Positions 26,104-34,312 of a stretch of 64,000 bases of DNA are shown piece by piece; the first letter of the stretch is position 1, and every line of letters starts with the position of its first letter. The stretch lies in contig JASMHC010000015.1 in assembly GCA_030750975.1 (NCBI GenBank), positions 124,001 to 188,000 on the forward strand. Reading direction: 5' to 3'. The stretch is from Paracoccaceae bacterium. GTDB taxonomy: Bacteria > Pseudomonadota > Alphaproteobacteria > Rhodobacterales > Rhodobacteraceae. The position numbers were made by a program, and so were the translations under genes. The notes under the pieces were generated by a model that had not been told where the DNA came from, made no database searches, and saw nothing but the letters and a program-made list of their open reading frames with translations.

Positions 26104-26146
26104 AAAGATGCATCATATCGCCTAATGTGCATTATGATGCATCTTT
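26104..26146 (-). promoter_or_regulatory. 14-bp inverted repeat with BoxR box before benzoate-CoA ligase
   Basis: Perfect arms AAAGATGCATCATA (26104-26117) and TATGATGCATCTTT (26133-26146), each with the self-complementary GATGCATC. The right arm overlaps a TGCA-TTATGA-TGCA palindrome at 26128-26141, nearly the same as the one before boxR. The block covers the last codons of the MarR gene. It can bind a dimer of BoxR, of the MarR protein, or both. There is no T run, so a plain terminator is less likely. Confidence 0.6.
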
Positions 26147-26563
26147 CCGCGTGGCCTTGTCGAGCAAACCCATGATCTGCGCGTATTCTTCATCCGACAG
26201 GTTCGCAAGGATATCGCGCTGCAAGGTCTCGACCAGCGGTTGGACCGATTGCAGCAGCTTGGTGCCCTCGCCGGTCAGGTGCAGCGCCCGTGCGCGGCGG
26301 TCGGTTTCAGAAGCATCGCGCCGGACCAGCCGCTTTTGGCAAAGCCGGTCCACCACGCCGCCCATGGTCGCCTTGTCATAGGCAATCGCCCGCGCAAGGC
26401 TGGCCTGATCGGTGCCGGGATGGCTGCGGATATGGGTCAGGGCCGCAAACTGGACCGGGGTCAGATCAACCCCCGCCTGCGACATCCGATCGGCAAACAC
26501 CGCCACGGACATCTGGTTCAGGCGGCGGATCAAATGGCCCGGCATTTTTCGCAGATCGGTCAC
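26132..26563 (-). CDS. MarR-family transcriptional regulator upstream of the box operon
   Basis: A 143-residue winged-helix protein with the MarR core SLARAIAYDKATMGGVVDRLCQKRLVRRD (split here only for naming: recognition helix around residues 58-75) and wing residues RRDASETDRRARALHLT. It probably binds an aromatic acid or its CoA ester. Position between the exporter operon and benzoate-CoA ligase, all on one strand, suggests it controls one of these. Its last codons are part of the 14-bp palindrome, an obvious candidate operator. Confidence 0.88.
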   Translation of the reverse strand: MTDLRKMPGHLIRRLNQMSVAVFADRMSQAGVDLTPVQFAALTHIRSHPGTDQASLARAIAYDKATMGGVVDRLCQKRLVRRDASETDRRARALHLTGEGTKLLQSVQPLVETLQRDILANLSDEEYAQIMGLLDKATRKDAS

Positions 26564-26608
26564 GTTTCACGGTCCGGTTGGCTGTGCGGATCGGGTCATG
26601 CGGGCAGA

Positions 26609-27838
26609 TCAGAAATATTGCGTTGCGACAATACTGACCGAAGGCGACGCCCCCATGTAAACCCCCGATCCGGCAGAGGTTTCGCGCCCGCCGAAATCTG
26701 TGCCATCGGCACCGACCGGCGCAAATAGCGCAAAGCTAAGATCGGCATTGTCGCCCAAAACGTAATTGCCCGACAGGCCCAGCAAGGCGCTGCGATCCTC
26801 GAACGAGATGATGGCCGAGGGGGCGAGGCTAAGCTCTGGCGAGGGGGCAATGCTGCCGCCCAAAGCAATGAAATCCTTGCCCGGATAGAACACATGGCCC
26901 GCGGCCATTTTCTTCATCAGGGGCGCGGGCAATGCATCCATCGGGGTGGACGCGCTGACGCCGAAGCCGTTGTGATATATTTCCGCGAAATAAGTGGTGC
27001 TCCACTCGCCCAGCGATCCAAAGCCCATTGCGCTTAGAACCCATGACGGTTCAGCCGTGCCCGAGGCCAGCGACCAGTCCACAATCTCGCCCTTTACACC
27101 CAATGCGCCCAGCGCACCGCTAAAGCCCAGCGCCACGGCGCGATCACCGCGATCCTCGGCCAGGGTCAGGGTCAGGTCGGTGGCGCCGATGGTGGTGAAG
27201 CCGCGCATGGCAAAGGTTGAGCTGTCACGGTCAATCGCCCCGCCCGCCGTCGCGGCGCGTGGCACATAGATCGCCTGAATGTCCGCGCCATTGTCGAACA
27301 GATATTGCCCGTAAACCATGTCCACGCCGGTTTTATAGCTGGTGTCGATGGCAAGCGGCGAAAACGGCGCCACCAGATCTCCGGGGTGGAACACGGTGCC
27401 CTGCCCCCAGGTAATCGCCTGACGACCCAGCTTCAGTACCGTCTGGTCGGTGGTATAGCTGATATTGGCGCGGTCAATGACAGCGGTCAGCGTGCCCTCG
27501 GTGCCCAGATCGAAGCTTTCCGACATGTCAAACAGGGTCGCCGGAGGTGTCGGCGTGGCGGGCAACAGCTTGGCCAGCGATACCGCGTCGCCGATCTGGG
27601 TGACAAGGTTCAGGTGGGTTTCAAAGCGCAACTCGCCCTCGGCCCCGTCATGCATCACGCGCAGCCCGCCGCCAAAGGTGGATAATGTGTCATACCCCAT
27701 CCCCGCCTCAAGGCTGGTGGCCGACGGATCGAGATAGCTGAACCCGCCATTGAGTTTATAACGGGTCTCGGCAAATCCGGCCGAGGCGGTCAGCACAAGG
27801 GCCAGAACGGCCGTTTTAGAGACGTGTATCACTTTCAA
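26609..27838 (-). CDS. Putative outer-membrane beta-barrel protein of the LolA/FtsX operon
   Basis: A 409-residue protein with a signal peptide (KTAVLALVLTASAGFAE, cleavage after ~residue 23), many alternating short strands and a C-terminal Phe (ATQYF), the sign of a BAM-inserted outer-membrane barrel. The sequence has FGGGLRVMHDGAEGEL, LKLGRQAITWGQGTVF and FALFAPVG-type strands, reminiscent of DUF1302-like or long-chain porin barrels, but I cannot name a family with certainty. Its ATG lies 23 bp inside the end of the ATPase gene, so it is the last member of the exporter operon and probably the outer-membrane outlet or receiver. Confidence 0.7.
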   Translation of the reverse strand: MKVIHVSKTAVLALVLTASAGFAETRYKLNGGFSYLDPSATSLEAGMGYDTLSTFGGGLRVMHDGAEGELRFETHLNLVTQIGDAVSLAKLLPATPTPPATLFDMSESFDLGTEGTLTAVIDRANISYTTDQTVLKLGRQAITWGQGTVFHPGDLVAPFSPLAIDTSYKTGVDMVYGQYLFDNGADIQAIYVPRAATAGGAIDRDSSTFAMRGFTTIGATDLTLTLAEDRGDRAVALGFSGALGALGVKGEIVDWSLASGTAEPSWVLSAMGFGSLGEWSTTYFAEIYHNGFGVSASTPMDALPAPLMKKMAAGHVFYPGKDFIALGGSIAPSPELSLAPSAIISFEDRSALLGLSGNYVLGDNADLSFALFAPVGADGTDFGGRETSAGSGVYMGASPSVSIVATQYF

Positions 27839-28502
27839 TCTCCCCGTCTACCATATGGATCTGACGACGGCTGTGTTCCAGAACCCGCGGATCGTGCGAG
27901 CTGATCAGGAAGGTCGTGCCATGTTCGCGGTTCAGATCGCGCATCAGGTCGATCAGGTCCAAAGCGGATGTTGAATCAAGGTTCGCGGTCGGTTCGTCCG
28001 CCAGCACGATCGCCGGGCGCGACACCAGCGCACGGGCCACGGCCACACGCTGTTGCTGGCCGCCGGACATGGCGGAAGGGCGGCGATGCTCAAGCCCGGC
28101 AAGGCCCACCTCTTTCAGCGCTTCAATCGATTTGGCGCGGCGCTCGGCCTTCGGGACGCCCTGAAGCTCCATTACGAATTCGATGTTTTCGCAGGCCGAC
28201 ATCACCGGAATCAGGTTGAAGGACTGAAACACGAAACCGATCTTTGACAGGCGCAGGTCAGACAGCCCGCTTTGTTGCAGGTTCGACAGTTTCTGCCCGT
28301 CAACCGTGACCTCGCCCGAGGTCGGAAGATCCAGCGCTCCGATCATGTTCAGCAATGTCGTCTTGCCTGATCCCGAAGGTCCGGCAAGCGTGGCGAAATC
28401 CTGGGACATGATCTCAAGATCCACGCTTTTCAGCGCGTTCACCGCCAGTTCGCCGGTTCCGAAGGTCTTGGTCACACCTTCGCAGGTAACAATTGCTTGC
28501 AT
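27816..28502 (-). CDS. LolD/MacB-type ABC transporter ATPase
   Basis: A 228-residue ATPase from the ATG at 28502 (AAGGA ribosome site); the longer frame upstream is unsupported. Walker A GPSGSGKTT, Q-loop VFQSFN, signature MSGGQQQR, Walker B IVLADEP and the switch His in SSHDPRV are all present. The extended switch region and small size are those of the LolD/MacB/FtsE group, which works with FtsX-fold permeases and uses ATP to move lipoproteins or other substrates from the outer leaflet rather than to pump across the inner membrane. Second to last in the operon, 14 bp after permease 2. Confidence 0.93.
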   Translation of the reverse strand: MQAIVTCEGVTKTFGTGELAVNALKSVDLEIMSQDFATLAGPSGSGKTTLLNMIGALDLPTSGEVTVDGQKLSNLQQSGLSDLRLSKIGFVFQSFNLIPVMSACENIEFVMELQGVPKAERRAKSIEALKEVGLAGLEHRRPSAMSGGQQQRVAVARALVSRPAIVLADEPTANLDSTSALDLIDLMRDLNREHGTTFLISSHDPRVLEHSRRQIHMVDGEIESDTRL

Positions 28503-28516
28503 GGGGGGTTTCCTTC

Positions 28517-29746
28517 TTACGTATCGCGGCGCATGGCTTCTTGCGGGCTGCATTTCGATGCCCGCCGGGCCGGCCAAAGGGCAACAAGGATGCCCAGAAT
28601 CCAGATGATGATCGAGAATGTAACTATCGAACCGGGGTGATAATCGAGATAGATGATCGAACCCGCCTGCACCATTTCCATCGCACGGGCATAGGCGGTC
28701 AGGTCGATGCCACCCTGCAAGGCCCAGATCGAGACCAGCGCCAGCACAATCCCCGCAAGGCTTCCTGCCCCGACCAGAATGGCGCTTTCAATCGTCACCA
28801 TATACAACACCCGCCGCGGCTTCATGCCCAGCGCGCGTAACAGTCCGAATTCCTGCGTCCGCTCGAACACCGCCATCAACTGGGTGTTTACAATGCCAAT
28901 CGCCATCATTGAGAAGACGATGCCCAGCCAGATGAAAATGAACACGCCCATGAAATCGTCGGTCATGGCAAGGAACAGGTTCAGCTCTTTCCAGCTGCGC
29001 ACATCCAGATCGGGGGCGGCGTCTTTCAGCGCCTGAATGCTGGGTTCCAGCGGGGCCTCGTCGGGCAGGGTAACGACGATCTGGGCAATTTCATCCTCGA
29101 GCAGAAGAAACTCTTGCGCCGCTTTCAGGCCGGTGAAGATGTTGAAGTCCTCAACCCCCTGATCACTGTCGAAAATGCCGACAACGTCAAAGCTCCATTC
29201 CGACATGCTGCCATCGGTGTTCTGAGACATCACGATCACCCGCCGCCCCAGATCGGTTTTCAGCCGCTCAACCATATGCAGGCCCAGAATGATGCCGCTG
29301 TCATCGGCGTCGGTCAGATAACGGCCCTGCACCACATCGCCGGGAATGGTTGAAATCCGCTTTTCGGCGGCAGGATCGACACCCATCACGTTGACCGGCA
29401 GCGTCTTGTATTCCGACTGCACGACCCCCGGCACCTGAATGCGGGTGGTCCAATCCTCAACCCCATCCCCGTTCAGCGCCGCAAGCAGCGCACCCGAGGG
29501 CGGCTGCATCAGCCTGTCGATATTCGGATCATCCATATAGCCGACCGCGTGGATCTGGCCCTCGCCCATCAGCAGCTTCAACGCGGCGTCTTTCGAAGAC
29601 TGGATCCAGCCGTTCAGCAGCGAGTTGAAAAACAGGATCGACCAAAGGCCGACGCTGACTACGATCAGCGTGATGACCGTCCGGCGCGGATTGCGCCATA
29701 CATTGCGCCACGCAAGCGGCGCCAGTGATCTGGTTGCGCTAATCAT
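28517..29746 (-). CDS. FtsX/LolC-fold ABC permease 2
   Basis: A 409-residue membrane protein: one helix near residues 22-44, a ~220-residue periplasmic domain (MacB-PCD-like), then three helices near 270-295, 315-345 and 375-395. FERTQEFGLLRALGMKPRRV is the typical FtsX coupling segment. It pairs with the similar permease encoded just upstream, making a heterodimer like LolCE. The start ATG overlaps the stop of permease 1 (ATGA). Substrate unknown; context with a LolA-like protein points to a lipid or lipoprotein. Confidence 0.88.
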   Translation of the reverse strand: MISATRSLAPLAWRNVWRNPRRTVITLIVVSVGLWSILFFNSLLNGWIQSSKDAALKLLMGEGQIHAVGYMDDPNIDRLMQPPSGALLAALNGDGVEDWTTRIQVPGVVQSEYKTLPVNVMGVDPAAEKRISTIPGDVVQGRYLTDADDSGIILGLHMVERLKTDLGRRVIVMSQNTDGSMSEWSFDVVGIFDSDQGVEDFNIFTGLKAAQEFLLLEDEIAQIVVTLPDEAPLEPSIQALKDAAPDLDVRSWKELNLFLAMTDDFMGVFIFIWLGIVFSMMAIGIVNTQLMAVFERTQEFGLLRALGMKPRRVLYMVTIESAILVGAGSLAGIVLALVSIWALQGGIDLTAYARAMEMVQAGSIIYLDYHPGSIVTFSIIIWILGILVALWPARRASKCSPQEAMRRDT

Positions 29747-30966
29747 CCCTTCATCGCCTCCACCGGCTCAAGCCCCAGGACGCGGCGATAGGGTATAATC
29801 CCCAGTAGCGAGATCAGGAACACGATGGCCCCCGGACCTGCGGTCACGCGGCCAATCGTCATTTCCGGATAGAATTTCTGCGGCAGACCCCATTCGGCAT
29901 AGATTTCCTGCGCCCCTTCAACGGGCACTTCGATCCCTGTTTGCTGAACGATGCCTGTCAGGACAACGCCCAACACGATGCCGATACCGGCGCCGACGGC
30001 AGACAGGAAAATAATCTCCATCCACACCATCCGCCCGATCTGGGGCGGTTTCATGCCCAGCGCCAGCAACACGCCAAACTCGCGGGTGCGTTCAAGCACC
30101 GACATGTACAGCGTGTTCAGGATGATGAAGACCACGACCACCACAAGCGTCGCATACATCATCGCGGCCGAGTAGAAATCAATATTGATCATCTGCTGCA
30201 CCTCGGGGCGCAATTCGTTCCAGTTCAGATAGGCGATGCCCCGCTTTTCGGCGATGGCAATCAAATCGTCCTCGGCGGCTTCCACGGCGGGCAGTTCCAC
30301 ACTGCGCAAAAGCACCGCATGGGCGGAATCATCCAACAGGAAAGTTTCCTTGAACCGGTTGATCGGCATTTGGGCCACCTGCCGGTCAAGCTCGGGGACG
30401 CCGGATTTGAAAATGCCGACAATGGTCAGCACATCCGCCGCAACCGATCCATCCGTGCCCGATCCCAGCATCGTCACCGTATCGCCCAAACCAACCCGCA
30501 GATTGCGTGCCAGACCGTCGCCCAGAACAATCGTCGCCCCGTCATCGGCCGCCAGAGGCCGCCCCTCGGTGACTTTGCCGATCATCGTGGTCACGGTTGC
30601 CTCGGCTTTGGGGTCGATGCCCAAGATCGCGGCGGCAAACGTCCGCTCGCCCACGGCCAGCAACCCAAAGCCATTGCCGCGCTGGGTGACACCGCTGATG
30701 CCTTCGACCGCCGCGACCTCGTCCATCAGACCCTGCACATCGGAGATCACTTTCCCCATCTCGGGGTCGTCCTTATAGCCGATGGGCTGGAACTGACCGA
30801 AGCCGTCATTGATCTGAAGCATACTGGCCTTCATCGTGTCATAACTGCCCAATTGGAAGGACAACACAAAGACCAGCAACATCGAGGTGAACCCCATCCC
30901 GACCAGGCTTAACCAGGTGCGGGTCGGCTGCCGCCAGATATTGCGCCAGGCGAGCGATACAATCAT
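29743..30966 (-). CDS. FtsX/LolC-fold ABC permease 1
   Basis: A 407-residue paralogue of permease 2 with the same plan: first helix at ~20-40, a large periplasmic domain, three C-terminal helices, and the coupling segment LERTREFGVLLALGMKPPQI. The periplasmic domain differs clearly from that of permease 2, as in LolC against LolE, where only one of the two contacts the carrier. It starts 3 bp after the stop of the LolA-like gene and overlaps permease 2 by 4 bp, so the genes are surely one transcript. Confidence 0.88.
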   Translation of the reverse strand: MIVSLAWRNIWRQPTRTWLSLVGMGFTSMLLVFVLSFQLGSYDTMKASMLQINDGFGQFQPIGYKDDPEMGKVISDVQGLMDEVAAVEGISGVTQRGNGFGLLAVGERTFAAAILGIDPKAEATVTTMIGKVTEGRPLAADDGATIVLGDGLARNLRVGLGDTVTMLGSGTDGSVAADVLTIVGIFKSGVPELDRQVAQMPINRFKETFLLDDSAHAVLLRSVELPAVEAAEDDLIAIAEKRGIAYLNWNELRPEVQQMINIDFYSAAMMYATLVVVVVFIILNTLYMSVLERTREFGVLLALGMKPPQIGRMVWMEIIFLSAVGAGIGIVLGVVLTGIVQQTGIEVPVEGAQEIYAEWGLPQKFYPEMTIGRVTAGPGAIVFLISLLGIIPYRRVLGLEPVEAMKG

Positions 30967-30969
30967 GGA

Positions 30970-31728
30970 TTAATCCCGCGGATTCTGAAGATTGGATTTG
31001 GTAAACAGATAGCTCGGGATCGAGATGTTGAACTCGGCCGATTCCGTGGTGACGCGGGTGAATTCGCCCGGCTTGGCCTCGACCCGCATGGTCATCTCGA
31101 TCGGATAGGGCCGCCCGGCCAAAGTGCCGATCTTGTCGGCCGTCATCGTCCGCACCAGATTGCCGACCTGATCGTAATAGGCGACCGAATAAAGCACACC
31201 GTCATCGCGAACCGACAACACCTGCTTGCCCCAGACCACCGGCACCCCGCGCTTCGGCACGCTTTCGATCACATAGATCTTGTTGCCCCCCTCGCTGCGG
31301 GTTTCGACCAGAGTATGTGTGTAATCGCCAATCACACGCTCGGACCGGCCCAGATCCTCATACGAGAAATCCGACCCCATCCAGCTTTGCGACAGAGCGC
31401 TCGAGGGCAGCTTGATCACCTGATTAAGCTTCGGGTTGAACACGTAAGTCGATTTGCCAAGCTGAAGCGTGGCATTGCCCGCATCCCGCGCCGGGGCCGT
31501 AAAACGCACCAATGCCTTGTCTTCGCCCAGTGTCCAGCTTTCCATCGTCATCTCGCGCGTGCCGCTTGAGCGCTTGATGGTCATCGTCGTCACCGCATGA
31601 GAGCTTTCAGCGCGCCAATTATCAAACGCAGCCCGCAAGATATCTTCGGCTGATTGGGCAAACGCAGCCATCGGCAGAAAGGCGATGGCGGCGGCGGTGA
31701 AGACAGGGCGGAGGGCAACGTTGAACAT
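30970..31728 (-). CDS. LolA-like outer-membrane lipoprotein-sorting protein
   Basis: A 252-residue secreted protein with signal peptide (cleavage near AFA-QS, residues 24-26) and the COG2834-type half-barrel fold: SSHAVTTMTIKRSSGTREM, YVFNPKLNQVIKLP, GSDFSYEDL and GRPYPIEMTMRVEA are typical of the 'outer membrane lipoprotein-sorting protein' group, larger than true LolA. It should carry a hydrophobic ligand across the periplasm. First gene of the five-gene operon. The housekeeping lolA/lolCDE set is expected elsewhere in the genome, so this looks like a dedicated system. Confidence 0.82.
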   Translation of the reverse strand: MFNVALRPVFTAAAIAFLPMAAFAQSAEDILRAAFDNWRAESSHAVTTMTIKRSSGTREMTMESWTLGEDKALVRFTAPARDAGNATLQLGKSTYVFNPKLNQVIKLPSSALSQSWMGSDFSYEDLGRSERVIGDYTHTLVETRSEGGNKIYVIESVPKRGVPVVWGKQVLSVRDDGVLYSVAYYDQVGNLVRTMTADKIGTLAGRPYPIEMTMRVEAKPGEFTRVTTESAEFNISIPSYLFTKSNLQNPRD

Positions 31729-31968
31729 ACAAATCCCCTAAGCGTCAATTTGGATCGGTCGCATCAAAACACGGAGCGACTGAACTTACCAGTTCAATAG
31801 GTGGGCATTATTTTACAAAAAGCCAAGAGCAGACCCGCGCAAGCATGTTCAGTTTTCGGCATATTTAACCACCTGTCTTTGACTTCGGTCAGTTTCCCCT
31901 CGTGTTGATCGGCAAAATTGTCTATTGGGCGGTGACACCCATATCGCAAAGCGCCGAACACCGCACGC
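31729..31968. other. Divergent intergenic region, no gene seen
   Basis: 240 bp between the LolA-like gene (minus) and the glycosyltransferase gene (plus). It must hold the promoters for both. An 83-codon frame on the minus strand runs through it into the glycosyltransferase start, but it has no family features. No convincing dyad was found. Confidence 0.5.
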
Positions 31969-32826
31969 ATGTCGAAAACCAACCTATCCAAAACACGCAA
32001 AACCGCCGCCATCACCTGCGTTCGAAACGACACTTTGTTTCTCAAGCGGTGGATCGCCTATTATGGTTCTCTGTTTGGCCACACAAACCTGTACGTATTT
32101 ATTGACGGTTTTGATCAGCCGCTTCCTGACCTTCATGACAAGGTTAATATCATCCGCATCCCCCACAGGCCGATAGCCCGTGTTCCCGCGATGCGCCGCC
32201 GCGCCAGAACCGTCTCGAACCTTGCCCGGGCCATTTTCCCCTATTACGACGCGGTCATCGCCCTCGACGTCGATGAATTCCTCGTACCCGATCCTGCCAG
32301 ATATGAAGGTCTGAACGATTTCATTGCCCGCGCACAGGGGCGTGCGACGCTTTCGGGTCTTGGTCTGGATGTCGCGCAGCATCGAACGCTCGAGCGTCCG
32401 CTGGACCATGCGCAGCCGTTCCTCGGTCAGCGGCGCTTTGCCCAGGTGTCCACCCGCTATACCAAGCCCGCCCTGGCGTTTCGCCCGGTGACTTGGGGGT
32501 CGGGGTTTCACCGGATCAAGGGCCGGAACTTTCACATTGCGCCGGACTTTTATCTTTTTCATTTTGGTATGGTTGATCAGGATCTGTCCAAGCAGAAAAC
32601 AGAAGACAAGGACCGCCTGAAATCCGGCTGGGGCGGGCATCTGACGCGGCGGGCCGAGCTGTTTGACGTGATCGCCGAAACAAAAGCCGCGGAATTCAGC
32701 GCCGAGACCGCCCGATCGCGCCGCACACAAACCTATATCCGTCAGCTTCAGGCCTGGAACAAACCTGCCATGCTGAACCGCATATCGGTGGTTGAAATCC
32801 CCGAACGGTTTTTCGGGATCGTCTGA
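31969..32826 (+). CDS. Glycosyltransferase family 2-like (GT92/Glyco_tranf_2_4 type)
   Basis: A 285-residue protein starting MSKTNLSKTRKTAAITCVRND. The N-terminal ITCVRNDTLFLKRWIAYYG and the metal-binding ALDVDEFL (about residue 100) fit the family of short bacterial GT-A glycosyltransferases often called 'glycosyl transferase family 2' or DUF23-like. It probably adds a sugar to an extracellular polysaccharide or glycolipid. It is followed after 2 bp by the tandem phosphatase gene and then an acyltransferase, an apparent envelope group. Confidence 0.8.
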   Translation: MSKTNLSKTRKTAAITCVRNDTLFLKRWIAYYGSLFGHTNLYVFIDGFDQPLPDLHDKVNIIRIPHRPIARVPAMRRRARTVSNLARAIFPYYDAVIALDVDEFLVPDPARYEGLNDFIARAQGRATLSGLGLDVAQHRTLERPLDHAQPFLGQRRFAQVSTRYTKPALAFRPVTWGSGFHRIKGRNFHIAPDFYLFHFGMVDQDLSKQKTEDKDRLKSGWGGHLTRRAELFDVIAETKAAEFSAETARSRRTQTYIRQLQAWNKPAMLNRISVVEIPERFFGIV

Positions 32827-32828
32827 CG

Positions 32829-34196
32829 ATGGGCCTGTTTACCACCCTGAAAACGCTTCTATACAGCCGGTTCAATCACCGGCTCGACAACCCGCAAGAC
32901 AGGCGGCGCAGCGAATTTTTTGCCGAATGGGTGGATGTCGGGTTTCTGCGTCACCGCTGGACCAATGATGGCGAGATTGCGCCCGGTGTTCTAAGGGCCA
33001 ACAACCCCGACGAGAAACGATTTGCCGCCTATGCGGCCCAGGGGGTCAAAACGGTCGTCAACCTGCGCCACGATTATGACCGGTCGCCGTTCCACCTTGC
33101 CCGCGAACGGGCCGAGGCGGCGGGCATGCGCTATGTCAGCTTTCCCATGCAGGCCCGTCAGGCCCCCGGACGGGACACTTTGCTTGGCCTGCTTGATCTG
33201 TTTCCCACCCTTGAAAAACCGATCCTGTTTCACTGCAAATCCGGTGCGGATCGCACAGGGCTTGTGGCGGCCCTTTGGCGGATGCAGATCGAAGGCCACC
33301 GGCTTGCGGACGCGCGCACGGAACTGTCGCTGAAATACCTGCACCGGCGCGATTCGGAAACCGGGGCGCTGGACGAGGTTCTGGACGCCTATGCGCCGTT
33401 TGAGGGCAGGAAAAGCCTGTCCGACTGGATCCGCGAGGATTACGACCCGGACGAGGCCGAGGCCAAGGCCCGTGCCGCCCTTCCCCGGCGCGGATTTTGG
33501 GCCGAGGCCCGCTCGATCTGGCGCGATCTTTACCGCTATGCCCAACACCGCGAGGCGCGGTGGCATGCCAGCTTTGCCAAGCCGATTGAAACCGAAGACG
33601 ACCAGCGCCGCGCGAACACATTTATCAAGTGGATCGACCACGGCATACTGCGCGGGGTCTGGACCAATTTCCATCGCCTCGACAGCGGCGTCTGGCGGTC
33701 AAACCATCCCACGGAAAAACGCTTTCGCACATATGCGCGGCAGGGGTTCAAAACCATCCTCAACCTGCGCGGCGCGTCGATGGAGCCGCAATATCAGCTG
33801 GAAAAGAAACTTTGCGACGAACTGGGCTTTACCCTGATCGATCTGCCGCTAAGCGCCGTCGATGCACCGTCGCGGGATCACGCGCTGAAGCTGCTGGAAA
33901 TTTTCGACAGCGCCGAGCGCCCGATGATCATCCACTGCAAATCCGGCGCCGACCGCACCAGCATTGCGGCGGCGTTCTATCAGCTGCATCGCGGCGCGGG
34001 CATCGCTGCCGCCCGCAAGCAGTTTTCGATCCGGTATATCCACCTCAAGAACAGCTCCAAAGGGGTGCTGGACAAGGTGCTGGACAGCTACGAGGCAGAA
34101 ACCGGCGGCCGGATTCCGCTGCGCCAATGGCTTTTGACCGATTACGATCCCGACGGGATCACAAAAGCCTATCGTGAAGCGCGGCAAGCGCGGTAG
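32829..34196 (+). CDS. Tandem-domain tyrosine/dual-specificity phosphatase
   Basis: A 455-residue protein made of two similar phosphatase units. Each starts with a 'W-V/I-D-x-G-x-L-R' stretch, runs through 'G-V-x-R-x-N-x-P-x-E-K-R-F' and 'V-N-L-R', and carries the Cys-based P-loop: FHCKSGADRTG near residue 134 and IHCKSGADRTS near 368. Both loops keep Cys and Arg, so both units may be active. The layout shows an internal gene duplication. Family DSP/PTP proteins of this length in proteobacteria are usually annotated 'tyrosine-protein phosphatase'. The gene is coupled to the glycosyltransferase and may act on a phosphorylated glycan or lipid rather than a protein. Confidence 0.85.
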   Translation: MGLFTTLKTLLYSRFNHRLDNPQDRRRSEFFAEWVDVGFLRHRWTNDGEIAPGVLRANNPDEKRFAAYAAQGVKTVVNLRHDYDRSPFHLARERAEAAGMRYVSFPMQARQAPGRDTLLGLLDLFPTLEKPILFHCKSGADRTGLVAALWRMQIEGHRLADARTELSLKYLHRRDSETGALDEVLDAYAPFEGRKSLSDWIREDYDPDEAEAKARAALPRRGFWAEARSIWRDLYRYAQHREARWHASFAKPIETEDDQRRANTFIKWIDHGILRGVWTNFHRLDSGVWRSNHPTEKRFRTYARQGFKTILNLRGASMEPQYQLEKKLCDELGFTLIDLPLSAVDAPSRDHALKLLEIFDSAERPMIIHCKSGADRTSIAAAFYQLHRGAGIAAARKQFSIRYIHLKNSSKGVLDKVLDSYEAETGGRIPLRQWLLTDYDPDGITKAYREARQAR

Positions 34197-34312
34197 GGTT
34201 GCATCGGACCGGTCTATTGCCTAATGCGTTGCGCCATATTGTCGTGTCTGAGAAAGCTGGCGAAACGCTTTGGGCACTCGGTTCGAACCCAGGGTAAACG
34301 GGCATTCCGCGC

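Noticed and set aside
31794-32045. An 83-codon minus-strand frame in the LolA-like/glycosyltransferase gap
   Set aside because: It overlaps the start of the glycosyltransferase on the other strand, has no family motif and occupies the promoter region.
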